A stretch of 64,000 nt of DNA from Ceratodon purpureus (Eukaryota > Streptophyta > Bryopsida > Pseudoditrichales > Ditrichaceae). Location of the stretch: assembly GCA_014871385.1 (NCBI GenBank), contig CM026426.1:85828947-85892946 (forward strand), given 5' to 3'. Positions 37,656 through 48,341 of the stretch are shown here, in pieces; positions within the stretch are counted from its first letter, which is position 1, and each line of letters opens with the position of its first letter. A program made the translations under genes and the position numbers. The notes beneath the pieces are model-generated. The model saw only the letters and a list, made by a program, of their open reading frames with translations, was not told where the DNA came from and searched no databases.

Positions 37656-37677
37656 ACCGCTGGGATGTTTGTCAAAG

Positions 37678-39326
37678 CTAGTTTGTCAAGTCCATGTTGC
37701 CTTCAATTTCTGAAATGTCCGGATTTGCTGCTTCGATTGCATCCAAAGTCATCTTTATTTGCTTTTGAATAAGCATCATTGGAACTTTGGCATTCTTGTT
37801 TGATTCTGCTTGGACATGGTCTGCATAAATTTTTGCTTCTTGGACAATCTCACCTTTAAGAGTTGCCATTTCTTTTCGAATTTCATCCGTCCCCTTCTTG
37901 ACCGCTTCTTTTACCATCTTGTTGAAGTCTTTGTTGTTGTTTTGATGCGGGCCGTTCTTTAAGGCTTGTACAGTGTTGGGAAGGGCGCTGTTGACATCCG
38001 TGAATCCGAGTCTAATCAAATCTTCTTTACTAGGCGCATTTTCCCCATCTAGACTTTTAGGGTGTAGAGTGACTTCGACATATTTTCTTAAGATTTTTTG
38101 ATTTTTCTTCACAAACTTTTTGTTAACAGAGGAATTAAGACATTGGACATTGCACGATCTCGTATGTTTCCCTTTCTCAAGTTTGAAGTAAAAACCAAGA
38201 ACATTGTCCTCAGCCATGAATTTTCGGATAGCCTCCTCAATTTGCATGGTGGTTTTCACTTTGTTGAGATTTCGGGCAATAAGTACTACTGCATTTTTCC
38301 TAGCTTTGTCATCCTCGGACATTTTTCCCTTGCTTGCAAAATTTACCTCAACAATTTCATTGAAAAATGCAATTTTGTTGAGTTGAATTCTTTTTGCTTC
38401 CTCGGGAATGGTGCTTTGATCCAAACATGTGTCCCCTCAGCGGATTTTTGGACATTTGTGATTTCAAACTCAAACCCCCTATTGAATCCCTCAGTAACAA
38501 TCTCCTCAAACAAGGTAAACCATTTTTTACCATCGAGAGTGGGACTTGTTACTTTAACTGATAGCAAAGATGCTATGGCAATGGAATCAAAGGACTTGCA
38601 AATTTTACCTCGAGCGAGTGTAAATCTCTCAAGTTTGAGGATGAAAGACCTTCGTCCTTGGATGAGTGCCAATCCATCGATTTCAGGGTTTTTGAGATGG
38701 AGTTTAATTATTCCACTCCATCTTTTGGACCCATGAAAGCACAAGATGGCAATCGGCTCTCCAAGAACTTCCCCGGTCTCAATGCCAATTTTCTCTAATC
38801 TTGCTTTGGTTAACTCAAACACATCATCCCTCATAAGCTCCCTATCTCCAACCTCAAAATGTATAGAGATGTGGTAGTCCAAGGCAAAGCGGTTATCCCC
38901 AATCTCCACCTCCGAAGGTATTTGGATGAGATTGAAATGCATCCCGTCTTTCCTATCTTCACGCTTAGAAGGCCACTCTTCTTGCGTGACATATGGGTAG
39001 GATGGGATGGATTTCACATGCTCATCGGCTTCATCCATAGACCAACCACTCTCCACTAATTTTGAAGCGGATCTTGGCTGCTCATGTGGGGTGTTTGCCA
39101 ATTGATCTAGTTCATTCAGCGTTTGAAAACCAAGCCAAAAAAGAGGGCGTTGCACCTCAGTAGGTGCGGTCCTCTTTACTTTTTTCTGACTTTGCACTAA
39201 TGCAAGACTTGATGACCTCTTCACATTCACATTCTCTATGCTAGACTCCATTTCATTTTCAAACAATTTTCTAGTGGATGGAGGAGTACTGCTGGTGCTC
39301 GCCATTCTAATACATGCAAAGTACAA
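37678..39326 (-). CDS. Candidate LINE ORF1 protein with one frameshift
   Basis: Two overlapping minus-strand frames (39326-38343 and 38424-37678) form one protein of about 540 residues if a single base is restored near 38400. The first frame ends its sensible part at THVWIKAPF and the second continues with PEEAKRIQLNKIAFFNE. The C-terminal half has an RRM-like segment (NAVVLIARNLNKV ... LGFYFKLEKGK) and a charged coiled coil, the usual make-up of LINE ORF1 nucleic-acid chaperones. It ends TAG-CTT-TGA. The start may be the internal MASTSSTPPST. It could instead be an unrelated gene next to the LINE. Confidence 0.6.
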
Positions 39327-39865
39327 AAAGAGTAATGTTCAGAGATGCATGCTTGGAAAATGCCCCTTATCATCCTTGAACATACTCCCTTCCAGAGATT
39401 AAGCTCTGAGCCAACTGAGAGATATGGTCTAAGGAAGAAGCTCAAACATAAGTAAACATCAGTTTGAAAGTCATTACCACTAAACATCAATTGCAAAGGA
39501 CCTAATTCAATTGGCAAATCTAGTATTGGTTTGCAAGTGCATATTCACATACATATTCATATGATAGCAAAAAACATACATCCTACTCTGATAACAATTC
39601 ATTTGTATATGTTTTTGCACATTAGCAATTTCAAACTTGTTGTAATGGCTAATATGTTTACATTCAGCATATTTAAGACATTCGCCAGTCATATTTTTAT
39701 GGGAATACATATCTTTCCCTACCAAGAACCTGGAAGGTTTACGTGGCTGTGAGTGTGGGTTGAATACAGACTTGTTGTACCCTCCCCATCTCACAGCATC
39801 TACATACATCAAGTGCAAGCAATTATCTACAAACCCTAAGCAAGTCCTAAAAGCTAAGGAGACGA

Positions 39866-41000
39866 TCAATCCCACCCCAGCTCACTACTGGTGGTGGGAA
39901 TAAAATGTTTTGGTACATTATACGTGCTAAAGCACATACAATCCCTCACAAGGGTTTCCATGAAGTACAACAAGACGAATTGAGAAGAACCTGAGTGATT
40001 CTTGGTGGTGAAGTCTCTCAGATCGACGCAGTGCCAGGATTGCTTTGTTACTGCCGGCTCCAAATTTCCTTCACTTCCAATCTCTAACGCTCTAATTTTT
40101 GACGCAGCCTCCTTCGTCCTTGGAATCCCCTTCTTCTTAATCAAAACTGCAAGCGCTTTCTTCGTTGTCGATGGTGCCACCTCCTTTGTTATTGATGTCG
40201 CTACCTCCCCTGTTGCCGGTAACGCCTTCGTTGCAGCTGTTGCCAGGATTGCCTCACGGTTGAGATCTCCAAAGTTACCTTTACTACTGCAGTTGTCTTC
40301 CCCGCCTCCAAAGGTACTCCTACCGTCGTCGCCAATGAACCTCCCGATGACACTAGCAACGGTGCTCCTGCCGTCGTCGCCGATGAAGCTCCCGCCGCCG
40401 CCTACGAGGGTGCTCCAGCCGTCTTCACCAAAGTAGCTCCCGCCGTTGTCTCCGAAGAAGCGCCTACTGTCACGACTTGCGCCCTCAACTCCAAAGATGC
40501 CTGCCTCAACTCCAAAGATGCTTGTTTCCTCAATTACTAGGTTCTTCAGCTTCGGTGCTGATCTGATACCGTCTACTCTCAACGGTGTGCCAGTGGTCGC
40601 ATGCTCCTGTGCCGAAGATGCTTGGTCCTCTACTGACGTCGCTTGGTCTTTCGTCGTTGATTTCTTCTCTCCCGAGGTCGTTTCCTGGGCTGTCGGAGTT
40701 TCGTCTCTCTCTGCCGCGGTCCCCTTCACTTGTTGCAGCAACTTCCTCTTGCTGCGGCTGCTACTTGTCAACTTCGTTGCCCATGCTCCAGCAAGCTCCC
40801 CCTTCTTATCAGCGGTAACCTCCTCAATAAGATCGCTGTGTTGTGCAGCGTTCAAACCTCTTCGTTTGTACAACGCTCTTCGTCTTTGTTGCTAAGCATG
40901 CATCAAACCTGCTCTTCGCTTGCGCCCCTGCTACAGCTCGCCTATGGACTATTGACACCGACGGTGCTCCACTAAGACTGGTCTGAGCTCTCTTCTCCCA
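39866..41000 (-). CDS. Unrecognised Gln-rich/repeat protein, three TAG codons
   Basis: The family is unknown. A minus frame runs from about 41000 to TGA 39866-39868 with no indel, crossing TAG at 40949, 40931 and 40892. Each TAG lies in a Gln/Arg-rich helix (HRRCQ-x-SIGEL-x-QGRKRRAG, LMHA-x-QQRRRALYKRRGLN). The middle carries a 16-residue repeat (FIGDDGRST with Gly-rich linkers) and two GIFGVE repeats. The tail is Ala/Thr/Lys-rich. A second minus frame upstream (41276-40824, ending in TGA) overlaps it and may be the true N-terminus joined by a one-base frameshift near 41.0 kb. Confidence 0.5.
40313..40456. repeat. 48-bp coding minisatellite, three units
   Basis: Units at 40313-40360, 40361-40408 and 40409-40456 start GGTRCTCCTRCCGTCGTCGC and encode 16 residues each on the minus strand. 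Next to them, CTCAACTCCAAAGATGCCTG is tandemly repeated twice with a 21-bp period (about 40493-40534). Confidence 0.85.
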
Positions 41001-41349
41001 CTCTCGCTGCCTATGTCTAACAGAAATGAATTCTTCTACCATGCGAAGCTCTGTGTGATGTGATTGGTGATAATGAGAGAGGAGGAGCTCGTCTTGTGTT
41101 GGGTTTATATGCAAATCCATGTTTGTTTTCTGTTCGTTACTGTTGAGAGATAATTTCTTATGCGGCTGGTAAACTAAATGAGGGTTTTGATTCATTCGAC
41201 CTTTGGATTTCATGGTTCTAGCATCGTGTGGTAGATGTCTAATGGTAATTGTTTTCTTTAGAAGAATTGCATACACTGTTTGGGTAAGTTGACTTAGTTT
41301 TTCACCATTTGTGTATGAGTTTGGTTTAGGGTTGCTTACCTGGCTGAGG

Positions 41350-42968
41350 TGCGCAGCAATTCTTTAGTAGTTGTGACCGTTGTAATCGTTGGGGCAACTG
41401 TTGAGGTCGCTCCCCCCATCACCATTGTAGCTGCGATTGATGCTGAGAGCAGCTGCAATTTTCTTCAGGGCGGCTTCTCTTCTAGTTCATTTGGTGTGCT
41501 TGAGGCTGTTGCAATTGTTGATAAGTTTGGTGTACTTGATGTAGCTGCAATTGGTGGTGTGCTAGATGTGGTTGCAGATGCTGGTGCGGGCCTTTGAGAT
41601 AACGCTGCTGTCACCTCTACATAGAATGTCGGGGCAACATTTTTCCTTGTTTCGTTTGGTGCTGATGGTACTGCTGATGAAGGGTGTGTTGATCTTGAAG
41701 GGATGTGTGCAGCCGAAAACATGTGGATTGGGCACCTGTGCATCTTCTTTGAAGTGTATCAAGTTATGGCGCTGCTTGAGGCCGGTGTTGTCCAGCCTCT
41801 GGATGTGTGTGTCGATTTTGTCCGAGAGCACCTTCTGTACGAGATATTTGCTGCCTTCTAGATTCGTTCTGTGCTCTTGCGGTTGGTTTTGCTTGGATGG
41901 CAAGGCAGGGTTTTTCTTTCGCTGCTTGAATTTTGTAGTAACAACTACAGTTTTGTTTCGATGCTGGTCATGTTGTTCTCGGAGGCACTGATTGCTTTGT
42001 TTGCTTCGTTTCTTGACTTGCAGCTGCTCCTCCGTGACTTGGCTCTGATCTTGGTTCGCTATATTCTTGAGCCTTGTGCAGTTTTGGTGGTTGTTTGGAT
42101 CACTTCTGGGACATAGTGGCGATAAATAATCACCAAATCATCTCCCTGGGAATCGGATGAGGTTAGAATGCTTTTCGCCTCCCATCTTTGTAGAGGAGCT
42201 AAAGCCTATAATCTGTGATGTATACTGCTTTCTTGTAATCTCCAGATCTTCTAATCATACCGAGTTCTTTCTTCTAACTATATTCAACTTCATCTCTTTC
42301 TTGTTGCAGCTCCATATCCTGCTGAACCTCTGCAGTAAGTTGGAACCCATTTGACCCAGTCCCGCTACTGCCCTTGGAGATGACCTCGAATGTCTATATG
42401 CCTCTTCCTGCTTCACATTCTTGTTAGAGTATCGTTCTAACTGGCTACAGGCGGGATCACCTCTTCTTCGAGTTTTCAACAGCGTCTTCTTGTGTTGAGT
42501 CATCTGCGGCGTTTGACAGTCTTCTGTCCTTCCTTCGTGTTGGTCGTTGGTGTTGCCTATGTGCTTGCAGCACCAGATGAAATACAAGCAAGTTTGAATA
42601 TATTCTGGAGATTTTTGTGACTTACCTTTACAACGTGATGGATCGTGGTTATTTTCTTGTTGGTAATGTGTAGGCGGTTGTTGAGCTTGCCTCGTCCTTC
42701 TGTTCTGTGATTCGCTTGATCTGTTTGATCTGCTTGTCCGCCTAGACCTGCAGTCACTAGGCAAAAACAGCATTGTGCATACGTCTAACTTTGATTTATT
42801 GTGATATTGTAATGTGTGCTCGTGCAGTGTGTTCTGCGCAATCGTGACAGTTGAGTGACCTGTGAGATCTCTAGTTGTGTAATAGGTTAGGATGGAGGAG
42901 TGAAGGATTGCAGAGAGGGAAAAGAAGAGTATGGCAAGATATAGCAGAGACAGTCCTAGCGTGTTCAT
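41350..42968 (-). CDS. Unrecognised multi-exon or decayed gene
   Basis: Several minus-strand frames carry Gln/Asn/Ser/Thr-rich and charged stretches, for example SRRTSRSNRSSESQNRRTRQ near 42.72 kb, a GSNGFQLTAEVQQDMELQQE segment near 42.33 kb, and a Thr/Ala/Pro-rich segment at 41.47-41.74 kb. Intron-like borders are possible but I could not build one consistent model. No domain is recognised. Composition resembles the gene at 39.9-41.0 kb, so the two may be parts of one unit. Confidence 0.3.
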
Positions 42969-43082
42969 TTGGAAAGAGGGGTTTCCAGATCTGGGGTTGT
43001 TCCTGAGAGTAGTTGTAAGAAGGTGTCATAGGATCTCTATATCTTACTGTATCCCTACAGTCCTTCTGAAGTACTAGATCTA

Positions 43083-43766
43083 GTGATGCATCACATTGTG
43101 GGCATTTGCATAACAAACATTAAGTGCAAAACGGGGTCTGGAAAAGCCCGTGTAAGCCTGCCCTTTCTAGGTGAACTCCCTGCCCAAATGCGGCACTGTT
43201 GCTGGCAGCGGGTGCTAGGATCGCTGCCCGCAGAGTTAATAGGGCGACTTAATGGTCTCGGGATGGGGTTGCGGGGCGGGGTTGGTGTGCCTAGTGGCGC
43301 CGAGGTGGCTGCCTTTTTTGGTGAACCACGCCTTCTCGCATTGACTGCCCATGAAGCCCGATTCGAAAGAGAGATGACGGGAGATTGGTGTCAACCGTTT
43401 CAAGATTCGAAGTTTGCTCCCACAACGGGAAGAAGCCATGGAGCTCGGTTGACACTAGGTTGGTTTCCCCACCTGGGAATGGGGAGAATCGAAGTTGGGT
43501 GTGTAGAATTTGGGTGTTGCAGGGCCAACGACCCAATTCGCAGGTGGAATTCGAGAGAGTCAAGGGAAATTGTGACAACTAAACCAGTGAGCATGATTGT
43601 ACAGATACGCGCTGGCTGCAATTATAAATTCGAGCAGCAAGCATTCGAAGGGTGTTCTTGCAACACCTACTGTCGTGGACTGAAGAGGTTGTGTAAGTGT
43701 CGATTTCTCTATGACAAGTTTGGGTCGTGCATTTGTACATTGCATGCTATTCATTTGATCCCGTAA
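43083..43766 (+). CDS. Open frame of 227 codons, doubtful
   Basis: A plus frame ending in TAA with no family motif. Its composition and the presence of equally open minus frames across the same bases argue that it may be chance. It contains the first near-copy of the TGCTGGCAGCA motif (43199). Confidence 0.18.
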   Translation: MMHHIVGICITNIKCKTGSGKARVSLPFLGELPAQMRHCCWQRVLGSLPAELIGRLNGLGMGLRGGVGVPSGAEVAAFFGEPRLLALTAHEARFEREMTGDWCQPFQDSKFAPTTGRSHGARLTLGWFPHLGMGRIEVGCVEFGCCRANDPIRRWNSRESREIVTTKPVSMIVQIRAGCNYKFEQQAFEGCSCNTYCRGLKRLCKCRFLYDKFGSCICTLHAIHLIP

Positions 43767-43949
43767 TTTCCTTGAGTGGCTATGGTATAGGGTTTGGTTG
43801 TTGTGAACTCTGCGGTTTTGGGTATATGGCAATCTTAAAAACGATTTCCTACATACTTCTAGGTCGATCCGGGGCCTTGAGAGCTTGAATCACTACTTCG
43901 GAATTCTAAACTCTCGATGGTAGCACCAGGGGTGGAGCCTTCAAGCTAC

Positions 43950-45390
43950 CGTCCCTCAGTTTTGCTTGATGCACGCTACGCACCACTTGTTAGGAGAGGT
44001 TCAATGAGATCCGAGCAACCCTGCCCATCAACATTTCCAGGACGGAGGGCAGCCGGGGATACAAGCATTGACTTGTGGGTCGATGGCACCATTTACGCGG
44101 TTGATCCAGGAACAGAGAGGCCACCTCCATTCAGAACTCTTTGACATTGCCTGGAATTCATATGTCATGGAGAGCAAGGTCTGTATGGATATGCACGCAG
44201 ATAGGGTCTCATTGATGGAGGAGGACCTACACGGCGTGAGATGGAAATGCAGTGCCGACATTTAGAAGAAGAATTGGCAAGGTGAGAGACGACCTTGCTG
44301 GCAGCAGAGAAAGGCTCGACCATAACAGGGACATTGAGGATACATGAATGCAATTGCGGATTGAATTGGAGACTATTCGAACTGAGATGAGCAGCATGGA
44401 GAGAAATCATAGGGTGATGGTGCAGGGCTTGGAGACCGAGGTGCGTCCCTGGGAGCAAGCAAGTGAGCGCCTACAGGAGGGGCCTAGCCCTTTGAAGGAC
44501 ACGCCTATGGGGATGCGACGTAGGGCTCGACGGCTCATGGGGATTCATGAGTTGAATCATGGTTCAGGGTGGGCAAAACGCAGAGTGAAGCTCGTTAGGA
44601 CGCATTTGCAACCTCATCTCGTGGATGCTATCAACGACAACAACCGGGTCAACCATGAGAAGCAGCGACTTCATGGAGATAAAGCTACCCGAACAGTAAT
44701 TGCTGTAGCGTTAGCAATGATACTGTCTAGGCATGAAGGTCTCACCCTCGCAACTCAGCAATCTATGGATCATGTTAAGAGAAAGATTGCTAGTAATGTC
44801 CTCAAGGCAATTGGAAAAAGGGTAGTGCCCAGTAATATTCTTGCTGCCTGCGACCAAGCAGGGGTGTCTTATCGCGGCTATGGTGCAATTTACCAAGCCG
44901 TGAAGGATCCACTTCGGGATTTGACCAAGGATGGCAAATCCAAAATCCTACCTAGTCCCTATCATGTCAGAAGGCTTCGGCAGGAGCTAAATGCGAACTT
45001 GCCACAATTCATTGGCTAATACTACCACGCTGAGGGAAGGATGGAGCTGCCAGCAATGTCAAAGAAAAGCAAGAAATCCGAGGAGCAGCAAAAGGAGGTG
45101 GTCTTAGATGAAAAAAACTCGCTATTCACGACCCTTGAGGTGGTCCACCAAAGCATAATGATCTTTTATGGCATCACGGAATCAGCTATGCATCCTCTTC
45201 CTATCTTGTTGGCAGCAACGGTGAATGTCCGTTTGCTGCCAGCAACTGCATTGTGTGTCTTTAACAAAGGAAGCTAATTCGATTGCATTACAGAAACATT
45301 CTCACGTGAGGATATTCTTGCAGAGTTGGAAGGGGCTCCGTTGATATTTGTCGTCAAGCTGGATGAGGCAGAGATTGTGAACGGAAACAG
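43950..45390 (+). pseudogene. Unrecognised coiled-coil/helical protein with frameshifts
   Basis: The plus strand encodes a helical protein spread over shifted frames: about 44068-44230 (LHSELFDIAWNSYVMESK), then a coiled coil (MEMQCRHLEEELAR), then from about 44282 a frame with RDDLAGSRERLDHNRDIEDT. That frame runs across TGA 44345 and on through LRRARRLMGIHELNHGSG-like basic sequence and GVSYRGYGAIYQAVKD. It continues past TAA 45017 and TAA 45275 (NKGS-x-FDCITETFSRED) toward 45.39 kb. No known domain is visible. The mix of indels with preserved reading between them suggests a decayed element gene or assembly indels. Confidence 0.45.
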
Positions 45391-45398
45391 AGAGCTGA

Positions 45399-45680
45399 AT
45401 GGCAGTTGAAGGAAGAGGGAGGGCGCGGGAAGAAGCTCAGCGAGACTTGAGGATTTCGGGGTTTCCTGGTCGGTATAGGGGTGCGACGGCGCGAGGCAGG
45501 TGCGGGTGGGACAACGCCGAAGGACGAAGGTGCATTTCGGGGGGCGCAGCATCAAATTCAGGTAAACATCCCAACTGCCCTGAATTTTTTGTGAAACATG
45601 TGTGCGCAGCTCGTAGAGTCAGTTGCCGACGAAGCCTTAAGCCTAGGAGTCTGCAAGCCCTGAGCATAGCGTAGCACGTG
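45399..45680 (+). CDS. Possible exons, unrecognised
   Basis: A basic segment (EGRGRAREEAQRDLRISGFP) ends at a splice donor (TTCAG|GTAAAC) near 45561. A short downstream exon may encode CAQLVESVADEALSLGVCKP, ending TGA. This may be the 3' end of the preceding gene. Confidence 0.3.
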
Positions 45681-45853
45681 AGAGTCCCAATCTGTAGGTG
45701 TGTCTGTTCAAAAAATTCCACTTAGTGTATGCAAGAAGCCAAGCTCATTGTGTTGCTACAGTTCTTGTTGTCATCAACTATTGTAAGCATTTCCCGGGTC
45801 TATTCTCTACTTAATCTACTTAAGAGTTAGAGAGTTTCGGTAGTGGGTATATT

Positions 45854-47205
45854 GTGTCACCACTAATTCGGTGTTGTGTTGCAGCCATGGTTGCTGGCAG
45901 CAAGGACAACGGAGTTCACACGCAGTGGGACCTCCCTTTCGACCTGAAGGCTTTGCCGCAAAATGTGGGGGACAAGGCCGTGGTGATTGCGCCCTTTCTT
46001 CTTGGTAGGAAGAGCGCAAACTACGACGTCAATTTCTTCCACCGTGCACTTGGCCTCTGCAAGAAAGGCATATCCTTCACCGAGCTCAGCAGTGACAAGG
46101 TATGCAAAAAATCCTTGTTCATTAAGAGTTGGCCGGAACGACATGGAGGGCGCCACCACATTGCTGATTGCTCTGACAACCAGGCTATCAAGGCTTACAC
46201 ACTCCAGCATGCGAAGGTGTATGGAGGTGAAGGCCCTGACAACGGGACATTTGGTACCTCCTTCCTTCGAGGCTGTCATTTGACCTTCGAGTTGGGCGAA
46301 GATGTCAACTGGGCAGAGAAAGCCGCGACCTTGCACAAGGCACGTGATAAGAGATGCCCGCAACCCTCTCAAGCTCACACCCCCAGCCTTCAGAGAGCAG
46401 ATCGAGGCCCTCATCGATGTGCTCGCTGGCCACATCGACGACAGACCCTCTGCTTGGCAACACATCCTTGGCCATTGAGGGAGTCGGCATTGGACCTAGC
46501 CACGAGGTCCTTCTTACAAGGAGCAGCAGCAAGGGAGCGCCTGCAGCAGTGGGAGCTCGGGGTCGCACTCGAAGCCAACTCAAGTCGAAGGCGCCCTTGA
46601 TCACTGAGGAGGAGAGCGTGCCAAAGTCTTCACTTGCTGGCAGCAAGGCTGAAGACCGACCCAACACGGATCCGAAGGCGAAGCTGGACCAGGCCAAGGC
46701 CAAGAAGGCGAGAGCTCAGGCCGACCTCACGAAGAAGGAGGCTCAGAGGGAGTTATTTCTTGGAGATATCAAGAACCAGAAGACCTTTTTGAAGGAGAAG
46801 GAGGATGAGGAGGGCCGGTTCTATGAGGAGATTGCTGCCCACCGTGCTGCCAGCAAGCTAGCCGAGGCTGCTGGCAACACGGCAGAGAAGAAGCGATTGG
46901 ATGCTCTGGCCCGTCTAGGTGGTGATGAGATGACCAATGCGAGCAAGGCTGCCGAAGAAGCCCAGCTTCGCATTGACAACAAGGAGAAGCAGATGGAGGC
47001 ATTGATGGGGGACATAGAGAGGTGCAAGGCCGAGGTTGGTGCTCTTAGCGTGGAGATCATGACCCTGGAGCTGGCAACGGCATTTATTCGCCCAAAGAGT
47101 GTGCTCCCACACCTGCCATCCGAGTTCCGAGCCCTCCCCATTCCAGTTTCCGACCCTTGCCCCTTCTGTGCACGATACTTTGTTGCACCGCTTGTGTACC
47201 CTTGA
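45854..47205 (+). pseudogene. Unrecognised gene, N-domain plus coiled coil
   Basis: Frame one (from ATG 45887, MVAGSKDNGVHTQWDLPFDL) encodes a compact domain with VVIAPFLLGRKSANYDVNFF and TFGTSFLRGCHLTFELGEDV up to about 46.34 kb. A second frame then fits better (VIRDARNPLKLTPPAFREQI). From 46.47 kb a third frame gives a long Lys/Glu/Ala coiled coil (AKLDQAKAKKARAQADLTKK ... EAQRELFLGDIKNQKTFL) ending TGA 47205. Two single-base shifts restore one protein of about 440 residues. No family is recognised. It holds three exact TGCTGSCAGCA motifs, which read as AGSK in two of them and AASK in the third. Confidence 0.45.
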
Positions 47206-47381
47206 ACTGCGGCTGCTTGGCACACCGACATTGCATGTTTGAGGTTGTCTTCTTCCTTGACGCCAAGTGTAGCCGTTGCTGCCGCTCCTTGAGTGGGGGG
47301 TGGCTTGGGCAATGGGGATTTCCACTGCATGAGTTGGCTCAAGCGGAGCTCCAGCACCTCTAGGAGGTTTTCAAGTCCGAG

Positions 47382-47791
47382 GTGGGAGCACCAGACCTCC
47401 AGAGCCCTGTTGCTGGCAGCAAGAGGGCCGCTGAGCGCTCTTCTCCTCCTTTGGGGGAGGAAAACCAAGTCAAGAAGAAGACTCACTTTCAAGAGGAGTC
47501 AGAGGCTTTGGGTGCGCTTGTCATCGCCAAGATCTCCGCTCAGCCCGTGGTATCCACGGCCTTGCTGCTTGCAGATGGAGGGGATGGCAATGGTGTTGCC
47601 AGCACCCAGAAGTCAGATGACCTGAGCTTCCAGCAGGGGACAAGCCCCTCCACTCCAGGAGGCTGAGGACACAGCCACTCATGGAGGTGGACTCAGCTCC
47701 AGTACCACCGAGTCCGGGGGGACATCTGAAGATCCGGCTGGAGCTGCCCTGGAGAAGCTGGTTGATGCCATCGCGACCTCAGTAGAGGCTT
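47382..47791 (+). CDS. C-terminal exon-like frames of the same locus
   Basis: Plus frames encode Ser/Glu/Lys-rich sequence (GAPDLQSPVAGSKRAAERSS; later ALEKLVDAIATSVEA before TAG 47791). They are probably the C-terminal region of the preceding gene, with a frameshift near 47.65 kb. Here TAG looks like a natural end, since what follows is UTR-like. Confidence 0.35.
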
Positions 47792-47958
47792 AGAGTCTGT
47801 GGTTTTTTTTGGTTGATAGTGCCATAGCGGAGTAGTATTAGTGGCATTTACTTTGTGCCACGTTGCATTTGCATTTGCTGCCCTGATTTTTGACTCTATT
47901 TTCACAGCTGCGGTGCCAGCAAGTAGTTGCTGGCAGCAGTGTGTAAGTAGTTCCGATT

Positions 47959-47982
47959 GGGGGGGGGGGGGGGGGGGGGGGG
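47959..47982. repeat. Poly(G) tract, 24 bases
   Basis: An uninterrupted run of 24 G in non-coding sequence between convergent genes, comparable with the 28-base C run at 2.6 kb. Confidence 0.95.
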
Positions 47983-48341
47983 TTGGGGTCAGACTTTAAA
48001 ATAACCGAACCTCATTTTTTTTGGACACTTATGATGAATGTTATCCTCTTTTATTTCTATCTTGTACATGTGGCTGCCACATTGGTCGTGATGGTATGGA
48101 AGTCGCCTTGGTCGTGAACCCTAATGTGTGCTGACATCAACATGTTTTAGAAGAAGACTTTCATTCATCAAGGGGGAAGGTTACATGATTGACCATATAT
48201 GTAACCATACATGATGTGTCAAGCACAAAGCATAGTCCCTTACAAGTGTAAAGAATCATTCTGGCATTGGTTTACTGAAACATGGAGTCATCTCAAATAC
48301 TGTAGGCAGACTTGTGAAGACCCTAATAGATCACCTTAATG

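Larger units (their letters stand above)
29455..39326 (-). mobile_element. LINE (non-LTR retrotransposon) with EEP, RT and RNase H
   Basis: On the minus strand, in order: a candidate ORF1 (39326-37678); an A/T-rich spacer with repeats (37.68-36.62 kb); ORF2 with an AP-type endonuclease, reverse transcriptase, a long unrecognised linker, RNase H and a C-terminal Cys-rich segment; then an A-rich (TAAAA)n tail at 29455-29482, typical of LINE 3' ends. ORF2 is interrupted by several stops and frameshifts, so this copy is inactive under the standard code. Whether ORF1 belongs to the same element is less sure, because base composition changes sharply at 37.68 kb. Target-site duplications were not found by eye. 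Confidence 0.85.

Noticed and set aside
40002-40895. Long plus-strand frames opposite the repeat protein
   Set aside because: They mirror the minus-strand frame in GC-rich repeats; the minus frame has repeats with a sensible protein period and extends further.
43236-43832. Several overlapping minus-strand ORFs
   Set aside because: No motif and mutually overlapping in different frames; likely chance.
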